DNA of 64,000 bases from Rhododendron vialii (GCF_030253575.1 NC_080562.1:30955852-31019851); one strand, 5' to 3'. Counted from the stretch's first letter, positions 35,891 to 49,172 are shown. Numbers and translations are program-made. Notes: a model not told the origin generated them from the letters alone.

Positions 35891-38800
35891 TGTCACGACC
35901 CAAAACTGACCCTAGAAGTCGTGACCGGCCAAGCGGGTGTTAAGCCGCTTCTAACATCAGCATCAGTTTAAATAGTAGAATTCAAGTATGCGGAAGCGTA
36001 GAATACATAAGATAATCCAGAGCTTCTAAGTGTACAAGTATAATAGTTACAAACCATTAGACAATACACAATTCTCCACGGTTATTCTAACACTTCCTTC
36101 AGCCACAACTTGCTATCTACCTTAACCTGAAAAATTGGAAAAAGGTTTTCATGTCATGCCCTCGATTTTTAACATAAATAAATAATTCATTTCAATAAAA
36201 GATCCTTGCTTAACATAAATATTACCCAAAAGAGTTCCCAAGTTTAAGTAATTACAACTTTGGTACTACGGCCCAAATCAACTTAAATACAAGTACGAAC
36301 CTATTTAAGATAGTACATACTTTATAATCAAGAGGAATTTAAGTATAATTAGTTACAAATCCATCTTTGTCAAAAAAAAGCTCATGCAAGATGTTTAGTA
36401 ACTGAAACGAAATTAGCTCCCGAAAGTCTTCATACCCAAGCACACGAATGCATACAGTCTATTGTCCAGCATTTTGTCCTGAAAGAAAGATTAGGTTGAG
36501 CTACACTAGCCCAATAGAAAAATCTTTACCGATTCTATATGTAAATATGATGAAATGTGTAGGTGAAAAGAAGACATGAAGTACGGGTCAAACGTTAGAT
36601 AACAATTGATTTAAGGGCATTCCAACATTCGATATATTCATCATAACGCATGCCTATAGCTCAATGTACCACCAAGTTCACACGATGTTAAATAACTCGA
36701 GTAACCGCGACACAACTCACTATCGCCAATCACCTCCATTGGTATTTCCATCCCTTGCATTACCGTATAACACCACGAGGATTTTCGTGTTACCACCCCT
36801 TGCGTCACGGTGATCCCTAACAACTCGGGTCACCGCATTACCACCCCTTGCATTACGAGACCGTCTAAGTCGTCATATTACCACCCCTTGCGTTACGAGA
36901 CTTTCTAAATCAACTCCTGACACAAACAACCATTTCGTTACTCTATATACGAGCTATAACCTTCCCAAGACCACAATCACACATGAAATATGCTACGAGA
37001 TGCCAACCATATCACAAATATGTCACAAACGTTCATAAACATTCGACCAATCAATAATATGCGAAATAACAAAGTTTTAATCAATTAGACTCTTATCATC
37101 TCCTACTAACGGAAGGCCTAAGGATCACGAATAACATCAATTAATCATAGGACATCAATTAGATAAGTAAAAGATGGACTAGAAGGTATCCGAAAGAGTT
37201 TAGAAGCGATTGAGAGTTGAAACGATTGAAGGAACACAAAACATCGAAGCTGTCCAGAACAACACGGGGTATTGATACCCCGGAATTAGGTATCAATACC
37301 TGGCAAGCTGGAAATTCAGAGAAGGATGGGGTATCGATACCCCATATTTGGGTATCAATACCCCGCTGTTTCGAGGTGATTTTCTGCAGTTTGACAGACA
37401 TTTAAAGCACCAAAGGGGGACGATCAAAGCACGATTTCTACACCATATCAACATATATACACATAAAAGAGGTAAAGAAGTCCCTACCTTGAGTGAAGAA
37501 GAGAAACCCAAGAGATTCGAATGAGCCCTAGCTCCAAACTCCTTAAAATCAACCGAAATCTTCTCCCCGAGCTTCACCCAATACGATACGAGCCCGGGGT
37601 TGTGTTCTAGAGGTGAAAGCAAGATGGATCCTTGAGGTTTTGTGTGAGGGAGCTAGAGAGAGAGACACACATGGTAGAGAAAGAGAGAGGTCGGCGTGAG
37701 AGAGGGGGAGAGATAAAGATCAAAATGATCTCCTACATCACACACACCCCTTTTTATACTCCTATATCTATATATTACACTCACACTCCTTCAATCACCT
37801 ATTCTTTCACTTTAATCCTTGATTTAAATAACCACCAAACAAGCCACATTTTCCCAACTTGACATTTAATAAATATTTCAATAATTATAATTATCTAGGT
37901 CTGTACATTTCATAAGCCGAAGCTCGGGTGAGAAACATATGCCAAAGTTACAAGTTTGACCATAGAAATACCCCACATCATAAAACAGTTCAAGCAATAA
38001 TTCAAATATTTCGTTGACCATCCAGTAAATGCAATTTTGTCTGTAAGCTCATTTCTTTGGTCTAAGAGATGGACCCTTTTCATTTCATTTCTCTATCAAT
38101 TTTTGCACTTTTAAGCGATAATAGCATTCAACGGTATTTTTGCCAGTCGGTTGGGGAGCGACCCCATTGAAGAGTGGTAAGATATCAATAACCCGGTGAT
38201 GCCTGGCTGCATCTCCTACCTTATTACTTCACGCCACTAGTATCTTTACCAGTCCCCTAGCGCTCGGGACACCATTCGAATGAATCATATTATCACAAGC
38301 ATGTACTAGCAACCAGTAAAATTCAAGTTTCCAAAACATATTGCCATGGTCTAATTTTACTTAAACTCAAAAGATTTATAAACCAGTCATCGCATGCATT
38401 AACATCAATTAAACCAAGTAGGAAGTTCAAATTCTATATTTTCCAGCAAAATCAAGCAATGTCATCTCATTCCAAAATTTCAGAAAATACATGTAACTAA
38501 GGTATACGCAACTCACCAAAAAGTAGCGTCTAGCTCATCACGCATGCGAACTACTCCATTGAATTGATACCTAAGTAGAAGCGCACTGATTATCACTAAC
38601 CCGAAAATATGGCTTAGTAATTAGTCTAAATTAGGACACCCTTGTAGGACCAATAACAATTAGTTTCCAAATTTCCCACAAAAAACCAATTCTCAACATT
38701 TTTCACAGATTGAAATTCCAAATGGACCCTAATGAAATATTTATCCATTTAATACTCTAACTATGAAGAAATTGTCAAAAATAGTTACTCCTGTGAGTTT

Positions 38801-39615
38801 GTGAGTTCGTCTGAAAATTCTAGAATATGTAGGGATAAATTGAGGGAATGGGACCTAGGACTCAACAAGCAATCTAATCCTTTGTCAAAAATAAGTATCC
38901 TCTGAGATTATAAAATGGATTTTATGGTGTAGGGCTCAAAAATTAAGAGTAGGGATCAAGAACGATGAAGGATAGGAGGATTCAAATTTACCGATAAAGT
39001 TTCCTTGACTTCCGAAAAGAAATTGATGTTGAACAGTGACGGCCATGGCTGGACCAGACCTTAAAGGAGAAAAATATATGGCCGCCTCCTTCTCCTTTGC
39101 GCTCTCTCTCTCTCTGTAAACGGTGGAAGAAAACAGGGGTACGTGGGGTGGATATCCTAATTGCTAAGAGTAATTAACTAATATAATATCCTTATACATG
39201 AGTATATATAATTCGGTGGATTCAAAAGTTGAGCAAGGACCCATTTCACCCATGCAGGCCACATGTCACCACAAAGCACCACGTCGCGCTTCGCGCCCGA
39301 TCGTCGCTATTTTGGTCCGTTCGCGTATAAATTCCGGTCTCCAAAAATTCTCATAATTTCAACTTAAACAAATAAAAATTTGAGGATCATCGTAGCGGTG
39401 CTCGATTTTCAAGGAAAAATCCTAACATAGAATAACTCGTACCGTCAGATGTAACTCAATTGTCCCATAGTTTTTATGAAATAAATTGAAATTCACACCT
39501 TTTTTTTTTATACCACGATACACTTCACTTAGCCTGCCTTACTATTCGAATTAAATTAAAGTGTCAGTTACTATTCGGACCACACGACTAAAATTACAAA
39601 AGTCAGGATTTTACA
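35891..39615 (-). mobile_element. Inverted LTR copy of the complex
   Basis: This is the reverse complement of the LTR at 32249-35886, from TGTCACGACCC to GTCAGGATTTTACA, about 1.96 kb after removal of the insert at 36152-37907. By eye the two arms differ only at scattered positions. The seven bases at the centre, CACTTCT, match the complement of AGAAGTG that follows the LTR end at the primer-binding site. Confidence 0.8.
36152..37907 (+). mobile_element. Solo LTR (TGTCATGCCC family), 1.8 kb
   Basis: It begins TGTCATGCCCTCG, ends GGTCTGTACA and is flanked by TTTCA on both sides (36147-36151 and 37908-37912). The mirrored arm has the uninterrupted site GGTTTTCATATGCC in reverse. It contains repeated ACCACCCCTTGCGTTACG-like units at 36780-36900 and paired GGTATCGATACCCC palindromes at 37265-37365. 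Confidence 0.8.
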
Positions 39616-39620
39616 GAAAC

Positions 39621-40740
39621 CTAAGCTTATTGATTATGGTAAGTTGGTAACAACAATATATTCTACAAATGAAAGATTTAGGTCTAAATCAATAAAAACC
39701 TTCTTCTAAATGATGATTTGATAATAATGTGGAGGATTAGATAAGCTGCTTCTATTGCAACTACCAAGAGTTGATGATTCATAAATCCTACTTATGGTTC
39801 TTTTTGTGCAAAAGAGTTATAAGCACAAAACAAACCCTTAGAAGGTCCATAGGTCTGTTATATTCCTCTATCTTCATCATTTTCATTTCACTCTCGTAAT
39901 AAATCTCCTTTTCATATTACCAATCCATATCACGTAGACAAAAGATGACATAATACTAAAGACCTTAAAAAAATAGTTTGAAACCTTTTCAAACAACAAA
40001 AGAAGCAAAACAAGAGAAAAAAATGAATTTAGGAAATTTCAAGTGAATCGAACAACTCACCGATTCACTTACGATTCACAGCTATTTTGGATTCAGTCAA
40101 CCTATTTGTATTGATTACCCACCGAATCGTACGATTCTGACAACTATGAATATATTCTAGAGGTTACTCCACCTATTGCCAATTAGTTTTAGATTGGAAC
40201 CCTCAAGTAAATCTAACATAGAATTAGAGCTAGATCTTGGATGGCCTCACCTCTCGTGGGAAAGTCTTTGTCATATCTGTTACCTGAGTCAATCGTCAAC
40301 ACCTAGTCTCCTAGTCTGTGACCTCAACGTGGGCGCATGAGGGGAGTGTTAAACTTGTCCCACGTGTCTTATTTAAGCCACTCAAGCTTGGATAATATAT
40401 TCTAGGGGTTACACCACCTATTGCCAATTAGTTTTAGGTTAGAACCTTCCCAAAAATCTAACAGAGATTTCATAAGCAAATGATATCCACAAGATTTTCT
40501 GGATGAAATTGTTTAATGCCAGTGCCTTTTGGGTTCAAGTTTTTCATTTTTTAGACCGAGGTTTTATATGAATATCATATCCATGGGATTTGTTGAGTGT
40601 AGTGGTTTCATGCCAGGACCTTTTCAGTTGGAGTTAACTGTTTTATTTATTTATTTATAAATCTCAATTTTTTCATTGTTGAGATGGAGGTTTTATAAGC
40701 AAACGATATTACATTTTCATTTTTCCCTCGTCTTGCTTTG
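39621..40740 (+). other. Former intron 1 of TNL-C with TRIM and MITE remains
   Basis: The sequence from CTAAGCTTATTGATTATGG runs parallel to 23676-24790 of TNL-B intron 1, including the right part of the nested MITE and the TRIM (ending AAATCTAACAGAGATTTC at 40464). At about 40705 it jumps from intron-1 sequence (GAGGTTTTATAAGC) to intron-3 sequence (TCATTTTTCCCTCGTC). The NBS and linker exons have been deleted between. Confidence 0.75.
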
Positions 40741-40798
40741 TAGCTAGGGAAATTGATAGAAGCATTCCAATCTGACATTTTCTTTTCTTGTTTGTCAG

Positions 40799-42265
40799 TT
40801 TCTCGAGTTACTGAAAATCCTTAATCTCAGTCACTCTCATAGTCTTGCTAAAACCCCTAACTTCATAGTACTTCCTAATCTTGAAAGACTGATACTTGAA
40901 GATTGTACAAGTTTGGTCGAGATTCATGAATCCGTTGGAGACTTGGCGAGGCTTGTTTTGTTAAATTTAAAAGATTGTTGCAATCTAAGGAAGCTTCCGA
41001 GAAGCATTGGTATGCTAGAATCTTTGGGAACACTTGACATCTCTGGTTGCTCAAATCTTGAGAGTTTGCCAAAAGAGATGGGGATTCTGGATTCTCTAAC
41101 AGTGCTACGGGCCGAAAATGTTACTGGCATAACTCGATCACCCGCTTCAATTCAGAATCTCAAAGCCTGGTATTCATTCATTTGGCTTTCGCCATTGAAG
41201 TTGAAAAGAAATCCTGAAATTTCTTGGGCATCTTCTTTACCTCGGTCCTTAGTTAAACTGAATCTTGAGTACTGCAATCTATCAGACGATGCTTTCCCTA
41301 CAGATCTGGGCAACCTATCCTCGCTGCGGGAATTAAACTTGAGCAATAACCCTATTACTATTCTACCAGATTGCATCAAAGATCTTTCTGCGCTCGAAAT
41401 CCTTAAAGTAAACTCGTGCACAAGGCTCCGGTCACTTGAAGTGCCACAAGATCTATTAGATTTGCGGTTCTGGAGTTGCAATTCGTTGGAGAAGACAACG
41501 CTTCTATCACCTGCATTAAAAAAATTGCCGTTGCTCGGATATTTGGAATTTTTGGATTTTCTATCTCACATAACGAGCACGATACAACGGGGCTATAGCA
41601 ATGGTTTGAGTCGCAACCTGGTACAGTTTTACAGTCGATACAAGTTGCAACCCATAGCAGATGTTGGTAAAGAGATAATAGATAATTTGGGCTTGTTCCA
41701 CTTGGGATACATGCGAAACCTAAAAGTTAGACTTGCAGTCCCCTACGCAAACTGGCCGAAGCTTTCTCTACAGGTTCCCCAGCACACAAAGCCCCCACCA
41801 CCACCGCGCCCCCCTTCTCTCTCTCTCTGTGGATAATTGACTAACTAAATGCCTCTTTTTTTGGCACAGGGATGCCATGAAGAACGTGTTTTGTCCACTT
41901 ATCTTCCGTGGAGCAAGGTTCCAGGGTGGTTCAATCTTACTAATAAAGGAACTTCATTATCTTTTGCTGCGCCATCTCATGATTCCAGAATCCGAGGCTT
42001 GAGTTTTTGCATTGTGTATGCACATTCTTGTGTTCATAATCAAATGGGTGGGTTTTTTTACTTGAATACTGTTATCACTAATACCACCAAGAGATTGATT
42101 TGGAGCCAATGCCCACACATATCGGGCATTCCAGAAGCTGATGAGGATATGATTTGGTTAAGCTATTGGAATTTCGAAAATCAGGTGGAAGGTGGTGATG
42201 AAATGAATATATCCGTGTTTGCAAGAAAAGGATTTCAGGTGAAAGAGGTAGGAGTCCGCCTTTAG
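40799..42265 (+). pseudogene. TNL-C, LRR and post-LRR exons only
   Basis: Exon 40799-41773 is open throughout and encodes the LRR region (LKILNLSHSHSLAKTP, LVLLNLKDCCNLRKLPRSIG, LGTLDISGCSNLESLPKEMG, SLRELNLSNNPITILPDCI). Exon 41870-42265 encodes the post-LRR (C-JID) region (GCHEERVLSTYLPWSKVPGW, FNLTNKGTSLSFAAP) and ends in TAG at 42263 where unit D continues with VRLFFDVEKAEE. There is no TIR or NBS exon and no obvious promoter. In normal TNLs this part recognises the effector; alone it is most likely a relic, though an LRR-only transcript cannot be excluded. Confidence 0.85.
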
Positions 42266-43300
42266 TATAACGCGGAGAAAGCAGAGAAGATTACACAAGA
42301 AATTCCATCAGCAAGTGAAGAAGTATCAGAAGAAATCTAAGGTGAAAGTGTTGTTACAGAACTACAAACCTTGATTGTCCTAAGATATTGAGTGGAAGGT
42401 GCATGTGTTTGTAAAAAGTTATCGGTAGACTGGTCAAACCTTAGTCTTGTTGATACCCCAACAACTGCGTGTACATAATTCTTTCATCTCTCACATGTCA
42501 TTGAGAGTGTAACTAGAATAGTGTCAACATTTGCTTAGGCACTTGGTGCATTGGTAGTTACTTGTCAATCAGGGTCTTAGTAAGATTTTAGTTCAGGGAA
42601 TTGCGTTAGAAGAAAATTTATTGAGTTGGATTTGCGAATTCGGTTAATTTATCTGTGTGGTGGTTTGGTCTGAAATCTAATGAATTTGATAACAGTTTGG
42701 CAATCAAACCTTGTGCGTAAGAATCATCACCATCACATGAGGCACAGAACAAAATTGGCAAAAAAGTTGTGCCAATAACCAGTTTAAAATTAAAAGAATG
42801 CTTACACGATACCACATTTGAGTCTGATAAGAGAAAAAAAAACTCCATGCCAATATGTCATGATCGCTAAAAATAGGGCTTCTCTTATTTCCTATGCCGA
42901 GTGGAATGAAGCTTAGAGTGGTAAAAGGGTATTCCAATAACGCTTCCCAAAAATAAATAACAGCAAGAGGAAATAGTCAATTAACAGCAAGAGGAAATAG
43001 TCAGTTAAAGCTACATTTAAGCATGCCCCTTTGCTTATATATCTTTCCTACTGGACTACGACAGCCCGATGCCCATTACCTTTATGTTTTGATAAGAACT
43101 ACGACAGCGCATTACAAAAGTTCAATTCCTAAACATTTAAGTTACGTCCTTTGAATTGAGCCACTGGCCCTTAGTTTCAAGGCGCTCCTAAAGTGGTACC
43201 ACTCCCACCTTGGGAACCCCGCTCTTGCGCCCTCTACTAAGGAGCTTGACGGGAGCCCTCTTCCATTGAGATGGGAGCTCGCTCCTAGAGGTGCTGAACT
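42266..43300 (+). other. TNL-C 3' flank, the duplicated segment
   Basis: This segment is paralogous to 3475-4662 plus 6588-6900. Apart from the decayed coding end (to about 42340) no gene is seen. Confidence 0.65.
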
Positions 43301-44862
43301 TCGTAGTGCTCAAGCTCGGCTCGTTTACTAAACAAGCCTAAACTTTGTTTACTAAACGAGCAGAGCCAAGCCTTAACAAGCCAAGGCATGAGCTGCTCGC
43401 GAGCCTTTATTGGCAGTAGAAATCGCAAGGAGCCTTGAGGCAACTGGTTCACCGTTCATGGTTGGGTCATTTACCGATGAGCTAAATAATTAAGTCATAC
43501 AAACCATACCTTATATGTTACCCACGGGCCAAAAACAGACTTAAAACTACATTTTGTTTGGTCCGGTAGAAAGGGAGGAGGGAAGCATCAAGAAAAATGT
43601 ATTTTCAAAATGTAGCACGGAAAGCGATGTTTTGCCTTCTTATGACTGAAAATACAGTTCTATTTGTGCTAGTCTAAACAGAGAGCAACTCCAATTAGCT
43701 CAGATAACCTGTAAAGTATAATTTTCTTTTTTTTTATCTACAACCTATGAAGTACGTACCTGATACTGAACATGACATGATACAAATTTAGAGCCTCGAA
43801 ATTTTGGTAGCCCAGCTTATACGTGGGTTGTTGCCTCATTTTTCTCAATAATGGTTCAGCATATTTGTTTTCAGAAGAAAAAAATATGAAGTCTGTGTGG
43901 AAAAAAATTGAATCGATTGGTTGACTTGACTCTGCTTTTCTTATGGTACTACTACAGAATTGATGATGAGCCCCCAACTAAAATAACTTTCGTCCCTCTT
44001 TCCTCTACCCGATTTTTCCTCTACTTTTTATTTATTTATTCATTTGTGTTTGTTATTATATGTGGAGCGGTTGACTTCTATTGACCTTGTTGTGAACTCT
44101 CCCAGGTGTGAGTTTTATAATCATCCGTTCTTCCCCCCCCCCCCCCCCCTCCCCCCCCCCCCCCCCCCCCCGGGTAACTGATCTAATTTTACATTTTTTC
44201 TGCATTACGTATGGGAATATTGCATTCCTAAATATACCATCAGCTGTTCTATAGTTCATATTTCCGTTTTCCAAAAAATAAAAGGAACTTGTTTTGGGTC
44301 CGGAGTGCCCTCATAAATTTGGTTACACAATGTCATTCCCTGCGACCGTTGTAAAAATAGACTTGCAGGTGCGATATCGAATGCAAGACTAAATTAAAGC
44401 CGTTCCTAACACCAATGGAGAGATATGGAAAATGGTCCGATAACTTGTAAATGTGGTCAATGAGAAAGCTAACAAGAAGTTTGTATTTCTAGACACTGCA
44501 ACATACTGTGAGATTGGCTTTTTGTGTGCCCATGGCTGTTGGTACCCTAAATTTCATGGTATTTTCTTGGCCTTGCATTTGTATTACCATTCACTTTCTT
44601 CTCAGCTTCATCCACACCCACCTCCAGTCCTTCCATTTTCTTTACTTGGTTTGATGCTTTTTACTTTGGTGGGTGGGGTCACAACCAACCTCACTTTCCT
44701 ACCTCCTTCTTCTTTCCTTTTCTCGATCTCGTGCTTTTTACACGGTTTTAATTTCATCTACTCGTTTTTTTTAATCAATTCATCCCTAATATTTTTAGCA
44801 CTGCAGGGGCATGTATGATTTCTTGGTCCTAGAATCCATTGCTCTCTCTTGAGTTTTGTTCA
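43300..44862 (+). promoter_or_regulatory. Spacer and upstream region of TNL-D
   Basis: The part 43300-43470 is a worn dispersed repeat with CTCGGCTCGTTTACTAAAC-like phrases. 43720-43960 and 44640-44862 match the TNL-A upstream region; 43990-44600 is extra sequence absent there and includes the poly-C tract. No other gene is seen. Confidence 0.5.
44137..44171 (+). repeat. Poly-C tract
   Basis: About 35 bases of C with one T. Homopolymers this long are prone to sequencing and assembly error, so the true length is uncertain. Confidence 0.85.
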
Positions 44863-47800
44863 ATGGCTGCCACAAGATCCCAAGAAGCCTCTTCTTCAAC
44901 TTCACCTAGTAGCTTTGATGTGTTTTTGAACTTCCGAGGGGAAGACACTCGGAAGTCTTTCACTGACCACCTCTACACAGCGTTGGACTATGCCGGATTT
45001 CGCACCTTCAGAGATGATGATGGGATTGAGAGGGGAGAAAAGATCAAGTCAGAACTGCAAAAGGCAATTACAGAGTCGAGGATGTCAATAGTTGTCTTGT
45101 CAAAGAACTATGCATCTTCAAGTTGGTGCCTTGATGAGCTTGTGATGATCCTCAAATGCAGGAGTACCTCTGGACAAGTCGTTCTTCCCGTTTTCTATGA
45201 CGTGGATCCAACTGTAGTGAAGAAGCAAACGGGAAGTTTCGAAGAGGCATTTGCGCGACATGAAGGGAAAATTGAAGCAGAAAGTGGTGAAAGGAGAAAG
45301 GAATGGATGAGCAAGGTGGAAGAATGGAGGGCTGCGCTCAGAGACGTTGCTGTTTTAGCTGGGATGAACTTACAAAATACAGCTGATGGGTAATTTCCTC
45401 CCAAGTCCTTTTTCCTATTTACAATTCTAGCATCTGTTTTGTGAGTTTGATTTTTCGATGAAATTGATTCATTCTAGGACCTTTTTTTTTTTATTGAAGT
45501 TTCCCGTTTTCTGAGATGGAGATCTCGTAAGCAAATGATATCCATGAGATTTTCTTGATGAAATTATTTGATGCCAGGGCCTTTTGGGTTGAAGTTTTTC
45601 ATTTTTTAGATGGAGGTTTTATATGAAAATGATATCCATGGGACTTGCTGGGTGTATTGGTTTCATGCCATGACCTTTTTCGGTTGGAGTTTACCCTTTT
45701 TATTAAATCTCCAGTTTACCATTGTTGAGATGGAGGTTTCATAAGCCAATGATATTCCCAGACGACATTTTTATTCCTTTTGATGTGAAGCTATGTGATA
45801 ATCGCCCTCCATCTTCCGTATTAATTATACCACATATATATGCTACCATTTGTAGTTTCAAAACTATACTAGGTGTTTCCACTACTAATCTTTTTGGTTA
45901 ACGAGTTGTGACGAATTTTCATGTTGTTCACACTAATGAATAAGTTGCGCATCCCCATTTTTTTCATTCACAACTTATTCATTAGTGTAAAGTGATTATG
46001 GATGAATAAGTTGTATTGCAAAACTTATTCATTAGTGTGAACATCTTAGCAAGTCTGTTAGAGGTTTTCCCATATCTTTTAACAAACTGGACTACATTGG
46101 GAAATTTTGAAAGCTCGAGTGTTGAGAGGATCACGTTGGAGTTTGAGAGCAAAGCTGGAGAAGCTGTCTTTTCATTTATATTTAACATTCTCCTGATTCA
46201 AGCTATTTGAAATTGTAATGCCTAGTAGATTCATTTCCAATCACAGTAATTGTACAGAAACTCGGTCTTTCTTGTCAAAGACATTTATTCGAATGTAGAA
46301 CTAGTAAGTTTTTCAACAATGACAATAACAGATTTGTTTTATTCCATTTTGTTTGAGAATTTGAGATTTACTTCAAGTCTGGGTCATCAATCTTATTGTG
46401 CTAATTTTTTCATCTCGATTGCAAATATTAGGCATGAATCGAGGTTTATCCAGAAAATTATCAAAATAGTTGGAAACAAACTAAGTCGCACAATCTTGGA
46501 CATCGGCCCCTTTGTGATCGGAATACATTCTCGTGCAAGAGAAATTCAGTTTTGGTTAGAAGATCATGAATCAGCTGATGTTGGTGTAGTTGCAATTTGT
46601 GGGATGGGTGGAATAGGGAAGACTACCATCGCCAAGTTCCTATATAATTTAAACTTCTTAAGATTTGATGGTAGCAGTTTCTTAGCAAATGTGAGAGAAA
46701 TTTCAAAACAACAGGATGGTTTACTTTGTTTACAAAGACAGCTTGTTTCAGATATTTTAAAGGGAAGGAAGGAGAAGATATCCAATGTTGATGAAGGTAT
46801 TGTCAAGATTAAAGATGCCTTGCGTTTCAAAAGGGTTCTTGTGATTCTAGATGATGTTGATAAGCCAAACCAGTTATATGCATTGCTTGGAATGCATGAT
46901 TGGCTTTGTCAAGGGAGTAAAATCATCATAACCACTCGGCATGAGCACTTGCTAAGAGCTCGTGAAGGCTGCAAGGTGCACTGGCTAACAAAATTGGATT
47001 TTGATGAGTCCTTTGAGCTCTTCAGTTTGCATGCCTTTGGACAAACCCATCCCATTGACGACTATGCGGACATCTCAGAGTTGGTGGTCCAACATTGTGA
47101 AGGGCTTCCGTTGGCTATCAAAGTTTTGGGATCTTCTCTATCTGGAAAAAGCATAGGAGTATGGAAAAGTCAATTAGAAAAATTGAAAGCAATCCCTAAT
47201 AGCGAAATACTTGAAAAACTCAAAATAAGCTATGATTCCTTACAAGACGATCATGACAAAAGTTTATTCCTCCATCTTGCGTGTTTCTTTGTTAGGAGAG
47301 ATAAGGACTTTACAATTGCAATCATGGATGAATGTGAATTTTACACAGCGGTTGGGATTGAAAATCTCATTGACAGATGTCTAGTAACAGTTGATGAATA
47401 CAACAAGGTGGTGATTCATCATTTGCTTCAAGAAATGGGAAGAGAAATAGTCCGTCAAGAATCACCCAATGAGCCCGGAGAACGCAGCAGATTGTTTTGT
47501 CACAAAGATTCCTTTAATGTTTTAAGACATAATAGTGTAAGAATTTCTTCTCATGTACATTTGTAGTTGCACATATAGGAGTTGCTATGCTATTTACTTA
47601 TAATTGTTCGCAAACCCCTCACCCCATTTTTTTGCCAGGGCACGAGAAAAATTGAAGGCCTCATTCTTGATATGAGTTTATTGAAGGCGGATAAGTCTGC
47701 CAAGACAGTGTTTGGTGTCAATAGAAAAGGCAGTTCGGAAGAATTCTTGGACAATTCATTATTGTCAAATATAGGGAATTCGCTTAAGACATATTGTTCG

Positions 47801-49091
47801 GGCATCTTCTCCGAGAACTCATTTGGCATTGCTCCAACATTTTCAAATCAAATAGCTTTGGAAACTAATGCATTTGCAAAAATGGAGAATCTAAAACTTC
47901 TGCAACTCGGTCATGTACAAATAAGTGGGAGTTATAAAAACTTTCCGAAAAAAATACGATGGCTGTGTTGGCATGGCTTCCCATTTGAATCCATACCGAG
48001 GTATTTCCCCTTGGAGGCCCTGGTAGCTCTTGAGATGCCTTATAGCAGCTTGAAGCATTTTTCGGCCGGAACTAAGGTACATTGCATTGTCATTTTTCTC
48101 TCGTCTTATTGTACCAGGGAAATGGACAGAAGCATTAAAATCTGATTTTTTCTTTTCGTGTTTGTCAGTTTCTTGATTTACTGAAAATCATTAATCTCAG
48201 TCACTCCCATAGCCTTGCAAGAACTCCTGACTTCATAGTTCTTCCTAATCTTGAAAAACTGATACTTGAAGATTGTTCAAGTTTGGTCGAGATTCACAAA
48301 TCCCTTGGACACTTGGCGAGACTTGTTTTGTTAAATTTAAAAGATTGCAGCAATCTAAGGAAGCTTCCAAGAAGCATTGGTATGCTAAAATCTTTGGGAA
48401 CACTTGACATCTCTGGTTGCTCAAATCTTGAGAATTTGCCAACTGAGATGGGGAATATGGATTCTCTAACAGTGCTACGAGCGGAATATGTTACTAGCAT
48501 AACTCGATCCCCCTCTACAATTTAGAATGTCAAAGCCTTGTGGTTCATTTTGCCATTGAAACCGAAAAGAAATCCTGAAACTTCATGGGCATCTTCTTTA
48601 CCTAGGTCCTTGGTTGAACTAAGTCTTGTGGGCTGCAATCTATCAGACGATGCTTTCCCTAAAGATCTGAGCAACCTATCCTTGTTGCGGGAATTAGACC
48701 TTGGTTATAATCCTATTATTAGCCTCCCAGATTGCATCAGAGGTCTTACTGGGCTCGAATTCCTTAGCGTAAGCTGGTGCACAAGGCTCCGGTCACTTGT
48801 AATGCGGCAGGATTTAAAATTTTTGCAATTCACGTGTTGTTGGTCGTTGGAGAAGATAATACTCGCAGATTGCATCAAAAAATTGATGTCGCCCGGAGAA
48901 AACAGGATACTGGACTCTTGGCATGGTGGGAGTCACATGCTGGTAGAGTTTTCCGGTATATACAAGTTGGAACCCCTAGGAGATGTTGATAAAGAGACAA
49001 TAGATAATTTGGGGTTGTTCGACTTGGGATCCATGCTAAACCTAAAAGTTAGACTTTCAATCCCCTTCTCTGCCGAAATGAGCCATTCTCT

Positions 49092-49172
<81 letters not shown>

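Larger units (their letters stand above)
27253..39615 (+). mobile_element. LTR retrotransposon complex with inverted LTRs
   Basis: The complex begins TGTCACGACCC and ends GGATTTTACA and is flanked by GAAAC (27248-27252 and 39616-39620); the related sequence at 23675 shows the empty site. Order: a 100-bp palindrome of LTR-end sequence, a primer-binding site, an internal region, an LTR (32249-35886) and the same LTR head to head in reverse (35891-39615). PBS TGGTATCAGAGC and sequence around it fit Ty3/Gypsy elements of the Tekay/Del type. No gag or pol can be read, so it is a degraded or non-autonomous copy. Three LTR insertions lie inside it. The arms are still very alike, so it is relatively young. 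Confidence 0.8.

Noticed and set aside
36780-36900. CRISPR-like short repeats
   Set aside because: The CCACCCCTTGCGTTACG units are irregular, lie in an LTR and the genome is plant.
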